Shown here one piece after another: positions 28,300-39,441 of a stretch of 60,000 bases of DNA. The position numbers and the translations under genes were made by a program. Position 1 is the stretch's first letter. Each line of letters opens with the position of its first letter. The notes beneath the pieces were generated by a model that saw only the letters and a program-made list of their open reading frames with translations, was not told the DNA's origin and did not search any database. The stretch is from Phoronis australis (taxonomy: Eukaryota; Phoronida; Phoronidae): the NCBI GenBank assembly GCA_002633005.1, contig NMRA01000037.1:656703-716702 (forward strand), read 5' to 3'.

Positions 28300-29580
28300 G
28301 TTTGAGGTAGTACATATTAATATACTTCATCTCACAAGTTGCTTGTATGCTACATATTGATATTTTCTGATTGGGAAATAATCGTTAAAGCTGCACTTCC
28401 CAAACAATAGGATCTTGACTTGTGATATCAATTACAGCATTCTTTTGGAAGTGAAATATAAATTTCGACAGAATTGAAGAAGTAAAACACTGGAAATCTA
28501 GTTCAAATTGGATGGTATTATACTGTAGTTCACTGGTATCTCTAGGGTGTCATAAACGTACACTGATCTGAATTTCTAAAGAAAAAAGACCGATTGATTT
28601 ATTAAATAACGGTCCACAAACCAATACAATGGAACAATCCAACATATCAAGACACATATCCAGACCATTAAGATACTATTAACGTATGAAGTTGAAAAAA
28701 ATATGTACTGAATGTACGAAGTAGTCCAACTTATTTCTGTCCTGTTGCCCTTGTAAGTTGGCGCCAATAACATTTGCAGGTGGACCTTTTTGTTGTGTCC
28801 ATTGTAGGTTAGTAAAATGCCCTGTTTTATTAACATGCTAAAATGTAATTCAGAAACGTTTGAAATTTGTCAGTTTCGGCATGAAGTTTTAGACATGTTG
28901 CTTTCATTCTGTGCTGCAGATTTGCTGCATAAAGAATGTTCTTCCAACATTCTGGGGTTGTCAAAGCTGGCACGAAGCGACCGTACTTGCATATTCGTGT
29001 TAAGAAATACTTACCTTCTGCAAACTACGCTCAGAAATTTGACCCTATTGTTGTCTGTAGTTATAGTACACTGTTTCCAAAACCCAGGAATATAAGCATA
29101 CCTTTCAAAACCTGGGTGCGCAGTGATACAAGTTGAGTTGACACATTTGTCTTGTTTGAACTAGTTCCTGGGAACAGACACACTCTCGTCTGGCGCCCAT
29201 GGCTGCTCAGTTTCTGCACGTACACCTGTTGAAATGAGATATCTTTAACTTAATTGTAAAATTGCCCAGGAAGGATGTTGGAATTACTTTATTCTTAGAT
29301 TGTTCAGTTTGAGCTAGCGTTGTAATTTCAAATGTGACTGAATTGTGCCCAGTAGCATGCAGAAGGGAGGGCCGACAATTTCAAGGGGGGGCATCACATT
29401 GATATGAATAAACTTTTTGAAATTGTGACTGCTTCACAGAAAAATTAAATAAAGGTTCTAGTTTATGTTATATCTTTTTACTTTTCACAGTATTAGAGTA
29501 CATGCATTAAAAAACATCGCCCCGGGCATCACCAACCTCTGCACGCTTCTGACTGTACTCCAGATACACTCCCGATATAC
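28300..29580. other. No gene seen
   Basis: AT-rich DNA with only short, unconvincing ORFs on both strands. A GGGAGGGCCGACAATTT / GGGGGGGCATCAC patch near 29365 resembles other dispersed repeats in the window. Confidence 0.45.
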
Positions 29581-30597
29581 TGTTTAAACTGTCTTGAATT
29601 TTACTCACCATCTATCATCTATCTTCGCCTTCCAACCTGTCCAGAAATTCTACAATTTCTTCGGTTCCGACTTGAGCCTCCTGGTCATATTCAGCCTCGC
29701 CATCTTTACTTGCCGAATCTTCAGGCTCGAACAGGTATGGGGCAATTCAGGCAAAAAATGGTTTATATTGTTTGTTGCAAATCGGGACACCCCTCATCAA
29801 AAACTTCGGATTCAACTGATCCTCTAAAATGTTGGAATTGCTATCACTATCGCTCACACATGCACGTCCATATTCTATGTTGTTTATTGATACACTGATC
29901 AATGATTCCCAGTTTGTATCGGTCTTATTCCTTTTGAAATGCTCCTTGCGCTCATGCAGCGGGTGCCGCACACTTGATTTATTCTTACCATTGATGATGT
30001 AGTTGTATGGATAAACTATTCCACGATCTTGTTAATCCTCAATAGCGCTACCCACCTGTTCTTGGAGTGACAGAGGAGCCTACCCCTCCTAGGTGTTCAG
30101 GGGACAATTTGCTCAAAAATTGGGGATAATTTGGTGAGTTGAGGAAAGATTCATTAAGGCGTCGTTCAAAAATCATATCGCGCTTCCTGGTAATTTTTTA
30201 CCCCCTCCTGAACCCTAACAGCCTGATCTCCACCCTTCAAAATTATGTCAGGATAGCTACTTTTGTTGTTCTATACCAGTTCAAATAAACAACTTGTGTT
30301 CAAACAAAAAATGATATTTTATAGTCAACTTATAATAATAGAGATATTGTGAGACAGCTCATGCAACGCTACATACTCAGTACTATACCAGGGAGATTTC
30401 TGTACTACTTGTCCAAAAATACTCTAATCGAAAAAGTATGCTTTGATTTGTCAACACAAATAATCACACAATCAAAAACATTTGCGTAAAGAACACATTG
30501 CCTAAGTTCTGAACGAGGTGGATATATATAAACACACTTGAAGGAGCAGCAGTTGGAACTGCAAGTTTATTCAGAGTAAGATAATTCTCAAACTTAC

Positions 30598-32248
30598 CAG
30601 CATTAGGAAAAGATTGAAGATAATATAAAACTTTACTGTCCAAGAGCTCGTCACTGATGTCTGTAAATTTGGAATGAACAGAAAATCCAAATTCGTGTAA
30701 GCGGTAATTGATAGTGCAAGGACTGACATTATAGAAATTAGCTATTTCCTTTACTGTAAATCCATTCTCTGAAAAGAAAGAGAAAATCCAAATTTGCATT
30801 AATTAGTAATAATTTTTACATAAGACTGTTTTACAAATTTTTAAATGAGCTATTTACTTTGTGAAAAAGGTCCATGTAACTACTGTATATCTATTATCAG
30901 CTAACAAATGAGGTTTTTTGCTAACGGACCCTGATTGTAATTACAAGTAAGTGATAACCATACTTGACCATTATTACTAGGGAGGTTGTGCAAAATCACG
31001 AGTAATCGGGAAAGTAAGCTTACGAGTGTAGGTTCGTGTAGAAGGAGCAATTCCAACATTCACATGCGATTCTGGGTGGGTCTATGTGTATGCTCTCGCA
31101 GTCGACTGCAAAAGGCTCGTCACCTATTCTGCCACGTATATGCCCATGGGTGTTAAAATTTTCACAATGCAGAAATTTGGACACTGGCGTTAATACATGT
31201 TCATACAAACACCCCACTTTTCGATTGGGTTGTCGTTAGTGGAGAGGCCTTCAGAGTTCCGTGTGGCGGCTAAGAAAGTAAGTGTGACGTCCTCATTTGA
31301 GTGGATAGGCCGGAAGGGTGGCTTTTTATGAGATTTCCCTTGGGAAGGGTGACTTTTTATTGGATTTCCTCATGGAAGAGTCTCTTTGCTACTGGCCAAA
31401 CTTTCCGAAAGGGTGGTTAAATAAACCTATCTTGATTTTCAGACTGCACTCCCTGTCGCTATAATAGTAACCCCGGGATACTTACGGTGTTTGTACATAT
31501 TAGTGTACGCAAATTATTTTAAGTAGAGCTTTTTGAAGTTCTGGCTCTTGATGAATACTAAATTCGCAGTGCAATCTTTTAGTTTTGATTGAAAGTTGAT
31601 TTTTCTTAACTGTCGTGGTTTTTCTAGGTCACATAATTAGGTGGGTCAGAAAAAACCTACCAAATTCTTTCAATGATTTAAAGGTACCAAACAGTTGGTC
31701 TACAGCTTTCAAATTTGGTCCAAGATAACAAGATAACCACAAGTTGATGGCTGTAAGTTAGGTTTATTTGTTCCTTTAAATTTCATTTAGTAACTTATGT
31801 GCGAAGTGGTCCCAAATCGACTTGCCGTATGAACTGTACAAGTATTTGTGCGAAATTAACTCTCAAACATTTTTGTACCAAACTTACCAACAAAGGATCT
31901 CAGCTGTCTATAATCGATGTCAAACTTTGGTCTGCCTTGTCTTCCATTTTGAATAATATCAGGTTGATTATGTGCAATGTCAGGCCGGGCGTTCAGGCCA
32001 GCATCACTGTGAACATGGTCGCTAAGGGCACTTGCATTCCTAAAAAGATCAGGTGCACTTGACAAGGGCAAAGCCACATCTTCTAGCCCCGGAACATCCA
32101 ACATTACCTGAAGCAAATGCCCCAACCTACACAGGAACTCGTCATTGAACTGTTGGTTGCTTGACGATATGTTCTTGAAAGTTTCTATTTCGAGAGTAAA
32201 TAGTCTTGTTGTCGACGTCTCCCGATTGAGTTTATCACCAAAGAGCAC
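30598..32248 (-). CDS. Helix-turn-helix / integrase-type gene, first two exons (partial)
   Basis: Exon 1 (32248-31888) ends with QNGRQGRPKFDIDYRQLRSF and donor TTG|GTAAGT. Exon 2 (30768-30598) starts after TTCTTTTCAG and reads ENGFTVKEIANFYNVSPCTI then NYRLHEFGFS...ISDELLD...FPNAG, with donor GCTG|GTAAGT. The joined LRSFVENGFTVKEIA...VSPCTINYRL is a helix-turn-helix preceding an FPNAG motif, as in the eukaryotic genes that carry an rve integrase core after this module. That core is known from the family only; no further exons were found to the left. Phase 1 junction, coherent over 176 codons. Could be a host-domesticated gene or a transposon gene missing its 3' half. Confidence 0.7.
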
Positions 32249-32704
32249 ATGTACTTATCTATGCTATATTAGCTGTGTCATTAAGCCGCCAGGATTGACG
32301 GGAACAAAATCGACGAAAAAGGTTTGAATTTGTGAAAAGGGATTGAATTCACAACAACATAGGATACACGAAACCGAAGTGATTAAACAGTGAAGTCAGT
32401 AAACAGGATAGAATATACAAAACACCATTGAGTTCAGGGATATGGTATTGATGAGTGTGGATTGAATTGATGTAATAGCATTGAATACACAAGATAGGAT
32501 TGAATTGTGGTACAATTGGCATCCAGTTCATTAAATGGAATTGAAATTACATTTTGGTGTTGTTTGCTTAAATGGCCGCCCATATGAATTGCTTAAATGG
32601 CTGCCCATATGAATTGCCACATCATTTGACAACAATTGAAGTTTGGTAATGTTCCGAGTAGTTGCAACAAATAAGCTATGAACCTGATTTTTTTAATCAA
32701 AATA
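31890..32704. repeat. Duplicated segment D3, left copy
   Basis: About 0.81 kb matching 33691-34504, covering exon 1 of the helix-turn-helix gene and its upstream flank. The left contig ends AATCAAAATA at 32704; the right copy passes through the same string at 34504 and continues. Confidence 0.85.
32270..32545. repeat. Degenerate GATTGAATT-type repeat upstream of the helix-turn-helix gene
   Basis: Many imperfect copies of (G/A)ATTGAATT, such as GGGATTGAATTCAC, GTGGATTGAATTGATG, AGGATTGAATTG and GGAATTGAAATT, at irregular spacing. Followed at 32566-32620 by two copies of a 25-bp unit TTGCTTAAATGGCYGCCCAT. The same arrangement recurs at 34100-34430. Confidence 0.6.
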
Positions 32705-33690
32705 NNNNNNNNNNNNNNNNNNNNNNNNNNNNNNNNNNNNNNNNNNNNNNNNNNNNNNNNNNNNNNNNNNNNNNNNNNNNNNNNNNNNNNNNNNNNNNNN
32801 NNNNNNNNNNNNNNNNNNNNNNNNNNNNNNNNNNNNNNNNNNNNNNNNNNNNNNNNNNNNNNNNNNNNNNNNNNNNNNNNNNNNNNNNNNNNNNNNNNNN
32901 NNNNNNNNNNNNNNNNNNNNNNNNNNNNNNNNNNNNNNNNNNNNNNNNNNNNNNNNNNNNNNNNNNNNNNNNNNNNNNNNNNNNNNNNNNNNNNNNNNNN
33001 NNNNNNNNNNNNNNNNNNNNNNNNNNNNNNNNNNNNNNNNNNNNNNNNNNNNNNNNNNNNNNNNNNNNNNNNNNNNNNNNNNNNNNNNNNNNNNNNNNNN
33101 NNNNNNNNNNNNNNNNNNNNNNNNNNNNNNNNNNNNNNNNNNNNNNNNNNNNNNNNNNNNNNNNNNNNNNNNNNNNNNNNNNNNNNNNNNNNNNNNNNNN
33201 NNNNNNNNNNNNNNNNNNNNNNNNNNNNNNNNNNNNNNNNNNNNNNNNNNNNNNNNNNNNNNNNNNNNNNNNNNNNNNNNNNNNNNNNNNNNNNNNNNNN
33301 NNNNNNNNNNNNNNNNNNNNNNNNNNNNNNNNNNNNNNNNNNNNNNNNNNNNNNNNNNNNNNNNNNNNNNNNNNNNNNNNNNNNNNNNNNNNNNNNNNNN
33401 NNNNNNNNNNNNNNNNNNNNNNNNNNNNNNNNNNNNNNNNNNNNNNNNNNNNNNNNNNNNNNNNNNNNNNNNNNNNNNNNNNNNNNNNNNNNNNNNNNNN
33501 NNNNNNNNNNNNNNNNNNNNNNNNNNNNNNNNNNNNNNNNNNNNNNNNNNNNNNNNNNNNNNNNNNNNNNNNNNNNNNNNNNNNNNNNNNNNNNNNNNNN
33601 NNNNNNNNNNNNNNNNNNNNNNNNNNNNNNNNNNNNNNNNNNNNNNNNNNNNNNNNNNNNNNNNNNNNNNNNNNNNNNNNNNNNNNNNNN
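32705..33690. other. Assembly gap (986 N)
   Basis: Separates the two copies of segment D3. If these are unmerged overlapping contigs, no real sequence may be missing here. Confidence 0.95.
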
Positions 33691-34041
33691 ATCTCAGCTG
33701 TCTATAATCGATGTCAAACTTTGGTCTGCCTTGTCTTCCATTTTGAATAATATCAGGTTGATTATGTGCAACGTCGGGCCGGGCGTTCAGGCCAGCATCA
33801 CTGTGAACATGGTCGCTAAGGGCACTTGCATTCCTAAAAAGATCAGGTGCACTTGACAGGGCAAAGCCGCGTCTTCTAGTCCTGGAACATCCAACATTAC
33901 CCGAAGCAAATGCCCCAACCTATACAGGAACCCGTCATCGAACTGTTGGTTTCTTGACGATATGTTCTTGAAAGTTTCTATTTCGAGAGTAAATAGTCTT
34001 GTTGTTGACATCTCCCGATTGAGTTTATCACCAAAGAGCAC
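33691..34041 (-). pseudogene. Second copy of exon 1 of the helix-turn-helix gene, frameshifted
   Basis: Same start as the 32248 exon, but GACAAGGGC in the left copy is GACAGGGC here (near 33857), a one-base deletion that ends the frame early. Without the shift the RPKFDIDYRQL stretch is still recognisable. Cut off by the N gap. Best read as an allele or haplotype with a loss-of-function change, or a sequencing error. Confidence 0.75.
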
Positions 34042-34504
34042 ATGTCCTTATCCAAGCTCACGCGAGATATTAGCTGTGTCATTAAGCCGCCAGGATTGAC
34101 GGGAACAAATTCGATGAAAAAGGTTCGAATTCGTGAAAAAGGAGTGAATTCACAACACCATAGGCTACATGAAACCTAAGTGATTAAACAGTGAAGTCAG
34201 TAAACAGGATAGAATGTACAAAACACCATTGAGTTCAGGGATATGGTATTGATGAGTGTGGATTGAATTGATGTAATAGCATTGAATACACAAGATAGGA
34301 TTGAATTGTGGTACAATTGGCATCCAGTTCATTAAATGGAATTGAAATTACATTTTGGTGTTGTTTGCTTAAATGGCCGCCCATATGAATTGCTTAAATG
34401 GCCGCCCATATGAATGGCCACATCATTTGACAACAATTGAAGTTTGGTAATGTTCCGAGTAGTTGCAACAAATAAGCTATGAACCTGATTTTTTTAATCA
34501 AAAT
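33691..34504. repeat. Duplicated segment D3, right copy
   Basis: Second copy of 31890-32704 with scattered substitutions. It opens abruptly in exon 1 at ATCTCAGCTGTCTATAATCG and continues uninterrupted into the 34.5 kb region. Confidence 0.85.
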
Positions 34505-34635
34505 ATTTCACTCGAAGATTAGAAAAGCATAACCAGTGCTATTGACTCAACTTATTTTACTAGGGAAATCCCGTCTCATCTACTTTTCATGTGGCGGAAT
34601 TTAGCAGACGGCAGAATAAATATATTGGTGAATCT

Positions 34636-35122
34636 TAGCTGCTTCCTCGAACACTTATTGTTTTTTCATTGTTGCCTTGACAAATTCTCACATCATGCAT
34701 GTATATGATTCTCTTCTGAAAAACATTGCACGTTGTCTTTGTTGAAGCGTTTTCACATGTGATTGACTGGCGGACCATGTCAATAACTCTTTCCACATGA
34801 ATGCGAACTGATGCAATTTCACATGATTTCTCAACTTCATACCTGGACAGCCGAGGTTTTACTCTACTTGTAAATACTGCGATTTCCAAACGACCACCAT
34901 ACAATCCCACTGACTTTTAAATTCCGAAACCTCTGTCCACTAAAACTACATCACCCAGAGTTATCTTTCAAGTGCTTGTCACTCATACGACCCCCCCCCC
35001 CNTCCCTTTGAAACAAAAGTTATGGCTCCCTGAGGAGCAATGCCAATTAAGTACTTCTTAGTATTGTGATATTTGTAATTAGAGTACAACACATTTAGGA
35101 AAGGAATTCTTAAAAGACCTGT
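34636..35122 (-). pseudogene. THAP-associated DDE transposase, catalytic/C-terminal remnant
   Basis: Minus-strand segments in order: [12 protein letters not shown] (about 35120-35085), [20 protein letters not shown] then ITFVSKG (35082-35003), GGRMSDKHLKDNSG, GDVVLVDRGFGI (about 34955-34920), then after a TAA GLYGGRLEIAVFT...PRLSRYEVEKSCEIASVRIH and VERVIDMVRQ (34910-34810). These match the SNYKHHNT-K-LIGI-PQG, SDK-L-ENSG, D-GF and IASLRIHVER landmarks of DDE_Tnp_4 transposases. The stretch with the first catalytic Asp is deleted, a second deletion lies before GDVV, and an N and a C-run at 34990-35002 break the frame. Clearly dead. Confidence 0.88.
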
Positions 35123-35309
35123 GAAGTGACTTCTGGAGACAGTGGCATTGGCGATCTGGCCAATATATGTTTAAAGGGTCGAGTCGACATTAGCAAACAT
35201 CGACAACATTAATAAATCTACATGACATGGTTGTGTAGGAAGTTTTTTCAAGGTGCACTGCACGATAGTGATGATCAGGTGAGTGTTCATGTGTGAATAC
35301 TTACAAAAC

Positions 35310-35610
35310 TATTCAGGGGTTGGTTGACATCCCAGCTCCGCTTTACACATTTCTCTATTGTAGAACAGTCGCCTGTTTTTGCAGCTGTTGTAACTTGTAA
35401 ATAATATTGAGACTGATATATTTATATAAACAAATAAATGAATTATAAACCGCATAGTGTACCTGCACTATCATTATCTTGTCCTCTTTACAAGCAGGGA
35501 GCTTCTTAAATGAAACATAATGAACATTCCAGGAGGCCGGGGATGGCGCTGGTCTTTATATTGGAAACCATATAAACTGTCATTCTTAAGTTTTGACCGG
35601 TGTTTACAAC
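35310..35610 (-). pseudogene. Repeated exon pair, unit A (decayed)
   Basis: Upstream exon-like block (about 35,590-35,475) ends ...KEDKIMIVQ at a CAG|GTACAC donor. The second block (about 35,390-35,302) reads TTAAKTGDCSTIEKCVKRSW then DVNQPLNSF before |GTAAGT. Here the acceptor is ACAAG in place of TTCCAG and the first block carries indels relative to unit D, so this unit is probably not functional. Confidence 0.5.
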
Positions 35611-35989
35611 AAAGCTTCATGAATACCCTGTGTGAATATCTACAATGTGCTTTAAAAAATTAGCAGCAATTTGTCAGTATTCTTCCTTGGAAAAGGGTCG
35701 ATTGTTGGACCTATTATGTCCACTTGGATCATTGTGTCCATTTTGACTAACATTTTTAGTTCAGTCTATTATGTTTAATTTCAGTTGCCCCAAAACGTGC
35801 TTCCAACTGGTGTTGCACCGCACAGGCCTGGTGTTTGTTTGCATTCGTTTGTCCCGGTGTTGGTTGTTCCTATAGAATTTATTGTCACTAAAACTTTTGG
35901 CAACTCCGGCCTTTCTCAACCGAATTGCATAAGTGTCATGTCATTAGAATGCCCTTCGTCATTTATGATGGAGTATCAGTATAGCAGAA

Positions 35990-36095
35990 CCAATACTTCG
36001 AAAATTATTCAGGGGTTGGTTGACATCCCAGCTCTGCTTTACATATTCCTCTAGTGTAGAACAGTCGCCTTTTTCTGCAGCTGCTGTAACCTGTA
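35990..36095 (-). pseudogene. Repeated exon pair, unit B (second exon only)
   Basis: Acceptor TATACAG|, then VTAAAEKGDCSTLEEYVKQS and WDVNQPLNNF. The donor is lost (TTTT|CGAAGT). The first exon of the pair is absent. Confidence 0.5.
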
Positions 36096-36286
36096 TAACA
36101 CAGGTTTAAAAAGTACTGTTTATCACCAAAATGCGAATAATAACGCGGTGTACTAGTAACTCAAAAATGGAAGCGGGCCTGGACATAAGTTCAATAATTC
36201 AACACACAGATTTTAGAACCTGGGTCCCTTACCATTGCTGTGAGGATTACAGTCGAGCCTTCCTCCAAAGTTATACATCATAGGAA

Positions 36287-36517
36287 TTAATTAGGTCTTT
36301 GGTGCCATTTGATATAGCTATTCAATAAAAATTCAGAATGCATTGTCATCACTCTCATCATCATTTCGGGAAACGTCCAAGAGCACGTTTGCAACATTTC
36401 TCTTTTTCTTTTCTTGGCGACGCTTGGACGAGTTACACCTTCGTTTGAAAGCAGTGAGGGCTTGTTTTCACTTCTCAACTTGACAAATGTGTAGAAGTGT
36501 GAGGAAACACTTGGCAC
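36287..36517 (-). pseudogene. Lys-rich/acidic transposase N-terminal segment, second copy
   Basis: Reading KKRNVANVLLDVSRNDDESD (about 36415-36350), it parallels KKDVANVLFDLSPNDDERAD at 37.75 kb but ends at a stop soon after. A decayed copy of the same gene segment. Confidence 0.5.
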
Positions 36518-36934
36518 ATAGCCTAGAGACAGGTTATCGTTCGACTTCTTTCCTATAAAAACAATGCAAAAATGAACCTATTACCACATACAACATGCTA
36601 AACTGTGTTTGCTTAGTGCTGAAATTAATAAAAGCATAACACTGCTTACAACAGAGGTCGGCCAGTAATAAAAACAACAAAGAGTTTGGTGATTGTGGCA
36701 GGAGATCAGTTCCAGGCTTTTTTTGTTAAAAACATTTCAGTATTGCATATGTGCAAAGAATACACATATGAATCACAATAACCGTTTAGACAAGAATGTC
36801 TGGTCAACTTCTTTTCTCTTCCAAAATGTTTTCGGAAGACTTCCTGAGTATGTCTACTTGCGAAAGTTGACCTCTGAACCTATGAATTACAGGTTATTAG
36901 GTTTGAAAAGTGGTGATCAGGTGAATGTTCATGT

Positions 36935-37195
36935 GTGAATACTTACAAAACTATTCAGGGGTTTGTTGACATCCCAGCTCCGCTTTACATATTCCTCTAT
37001 TGTAGAACAGTCGCCTGTTTTTGCAGCTGTTGTATCCTGGAAATAATATTGAGACTGACATATTCATATAAACAAATAAATGAATTATAAATCACATAGT
37101 GTACCTGCACTATCATTATGTTGTCCTCTTTACAAGCACGGAGCTTCTTAGATGAAACAGGTATGAACATTGTAGGAGGCCAGGGATACCTTAAA
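36935..37195 (-). pseudogene. Repeated exon pair, unit C
   Basis: Block 1 ends ...KKLRACKEDNIMIVQ at CAG|GTACAC; block 2 has acceptor TATTTCCAG|, DTTAAKTGDCSTIEEYVKRS then WDVNKPLNSF, and donor |GTAAGT. Both blocks are open near the splice sites, but the 5' part of block 1 diverges from unit D. Followed by the transposase N-terminal copy at 36.3-36.5 kb. Confidence 0.5.
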
Positions 37196-37298
37196 AGACG
37201 TGTGAAGGGACTTCTGGAGACAATGGCACTGGCGTTCTGGCCACTATATGTTTAAAGGGTCCAGTCGACATTAACACACAGCGACAACACTAATAAAT

Positions 37299-37743
37299 CT
37301 ACACGACATGGTAGACTCGCATTAAACCTTTTTGGAGATCCTGAACATTCATGTTAAGCCTCAGTCTCATCAAAGTGATGATAAACTGTTGAAACTTTGA
37401 TACAGACTCGAACTTTTCAAAAAAAAATTTTACAACTGAAAAATTAATCGTCAGCAACTGATAGCTTGCTAGGCCAGTATTAAGCCGGACTTTTTCATCA
37501 CAGTCAAAACTCAAGTTTGTTTAATTTTTCTTTAAGCAACTTGTTGTCTTGGTGCAGATTAAAAATTTTATCATTCAAGGTTTTGTTTTGTTCATGTAGA
37601 GTCGCGATTTCAGCGTGATGAGAATTGACTACAACCCAGTCACAAGGTACTGCGTTGATAGATTCTTCATCATTGACTGTTGTCACTCCAGAATAAGCAG
37701 TGTCTGCCCTCTCATCATCATTTGGCGACAGATCAAAGAGCAC
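37299..37743 (-). pseudogene. DDE transposase N-terminal region (coiled coil plus helical lead-in)
   Basis: First frame: LFDLSPNDDERADTAYSGVT... then a heptad stretch HEQNKTLNDKIFNLHQDNKL then LKEKLNKLEF, a likely coiled coil. A one-base frame change at about 37505 leads into FDCDEKVRLNTGLASYQLLT ... FQQFIITLMRLRLNMNVQDL. The TGL-SY and F--FLLTLM-LRLN--V-DLA landmarks precede the catalytic domain in DDE_Tnp_4/THAP transposases. Similarity ends near 37330, so the core is missing here. Confidence 0.8.
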
Positions 37744-37984
37744 GTTTGCAACATCCTTCTTCTTTTTCTTTCCTGCTTACAACATTTCAGTTTTGCATAT
37801 ATTCTAAGAATACATATGAATTAAAAGAACAATCTAAAGAAAAATGTCTGGTCAACGTTTCTCTTATCTCTTCCAAAATGTTTTGGGAGGACTATTCCTG
37901 AGTATGTCTTTACTCGCGAAAGTTGACCTCTGAACCTGTGAATTACAGGTTATTAGGTTTGAAAAGTGGTGATCAGGTGAGTGT

Positions 37985-38316
37985 TCATTTGTGAATACTT
38001 GCAAAACTATTCAGGGGTTGGTTGACATCCCAGCTCCGCTTTATATATTCCTCTATTGTAGAACAGTCGCCTGTTTCGGCAGCTCTTGTAACCTGGAAAT
38101 AATATTGAGACTGACCTATTTATATAAACAAATAAATGAATTATAAATCGCATAGTGTACCTGCACTATCCTTATGTAGTCCTCTTTACAAGCACGGAGC
38201 TTCTGAGATAAATCATGCATGAACATTGCAGGAGGCCGGAGATACCCCTGGGTCTTTATAATGGAAACCATGTGAACTGCTATTCTAAAATTGTAACCCA
38301 TGTTTACATCAAAGCT
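37985..38316 (-). pseudogene. Repeated exon pair, unit D (best preserved)
   Basis: Block 1 (38,316-38,163) is open: SFDVNMGYNFRIAVHMVSII then KTQGYLRPPAMFMHDLSQKL and RACKEDYIRIVQ, donor CAG|GTACAC. Block 2 (38,092-38,003): acceptor TTTCCAG|, VTRAAETGDCSTIEEYIKRS then WDVNQPLNSF, donor |GCAAGT (a GC-type donor). Block 2 is exactly 90 nt. The AAETGD...DVNQPL pattern resembles half an ankyrin repeat, which is only a suggestion. It probably supplies 5' exons of the adjacent transposase gene, or of a gene captured by it. Confidence 0.5.
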
Positions 38317-38989
38317 TCATGAATACCTGGCTACACTGTACTATTTAGCAGTATTGCGCAATGTTAAAAAAGATTATAACTGTTACATCCACAACATTCC
38401 TCCAAACAGGTTACCATTAGTAGTTTCTGACAATGCAAAAGGCAGCGCAAAATTCTAGGCATGTTTACCACCACAAAATATTGATAAGTCCTAACAGTCG
38501 ACACACAAATGTCATAAACATCTGTACTTCGGGACCCGATTGACGATGACGCCGTCTTTTGGAAGCAGTTTCCAGCACGGTCGCGCATTAGTTGCTTAAA
38601 GACTCGTAAGTGGCTTTCTCAATGCTCTCTATAGCGCAAGGGTTCCTGGAAAGCGAAACGTTCTCCAGAAGACTCAACTGTAGTGAACGAGTATCCCACG
38701 ACATAATGCTACATGTAGTTTAATTGTTTCCTCTCAAGCTTTGTGTAGTGATGCTTATCAATTACTGCTAGGTGAAGTTGCAGACATTCTGTTCGTCACT
38801 TGGCCTAAGTGCGGCGCAGCTTATTAAAGTAACACCTACCAATTTTAAGTCGAAAACTATTTGTTGATGTAACATACGAATAATTACTTATGTACTCGAT
38901 TTTGTAACTGTATGTGTAATTATGTACATGATTATGTATTGCTTCACCCTGATAATATATTGTACAAGATTAGATATATATGATGCCCG

Positions 38990-39440
38990 AGACGGACGTA
39001 ATTTGGTCGTTTTCACTTCACGACCTTTTGTTGACCACAGCCATTACAGATCCAAATGAACGCTCCTAGTCAACTACATCCGGATCACCGCTGGTATTTT
39101 CGTACCTTAGAGTTGTCCTTCGGAAGTCTTTTACGTTTGCGCGTGTGCGAACTTCATAGGAAAGGGATTTGGTCAAACGACGGCTAAAATAATGACTTCA
39201 GCCTAGAAGAACTCAAACGTTGTTGGCGACGGTCATTATTCTTATTTCTGTTGTGTTTTAACTCTTACACCTTTAATCCCGCCACATTCGACGGCATTAT
39301 CAATTTTAAGTCATATGACTTGCTGTAATGATTCAAAGTTCGTACATGCGCTCGAGAGATGTAACAATGGTCTGACCACGCGGAGGCTTGCATTACTCTA
39401 GTCACAAGACGGCGCCCTGTGGGCTATTGGAAGTAAGCGG
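38990..39440. repeat. Duplicated segment D4, left copy
   Basis: 451 bp starting AGACGGACGTAATTTGGTCG and ending GGAAGTAAGCGG at a single N (39441). Carries a 9-bp insertion (ATTTCTGTT) near 39245 relative to the right copy. No coding signal. Confidence 0.9.
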
Positions 39441-39441
39441 N

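Noticed and set aside
29610-29735. Acidic minus-strand segment PYLFEPEDSASKDGEAEYDQ... resembling the start of repetitive invertebrate P2X7-like-domain proteins
   Set aside because: Only about 40 codons, with a stop just upstream and no following Cys-rich block; could be chance.
32662-33856. Long plus-strand ORFs of 362 and 392 residues
   Set aside because: Made almost entirely of N.
34985-35010. The N in the C-run at 35002 as a contig join
   Set aside because: No sequence duplication on either side; it looks like an unresolved homopolymer.
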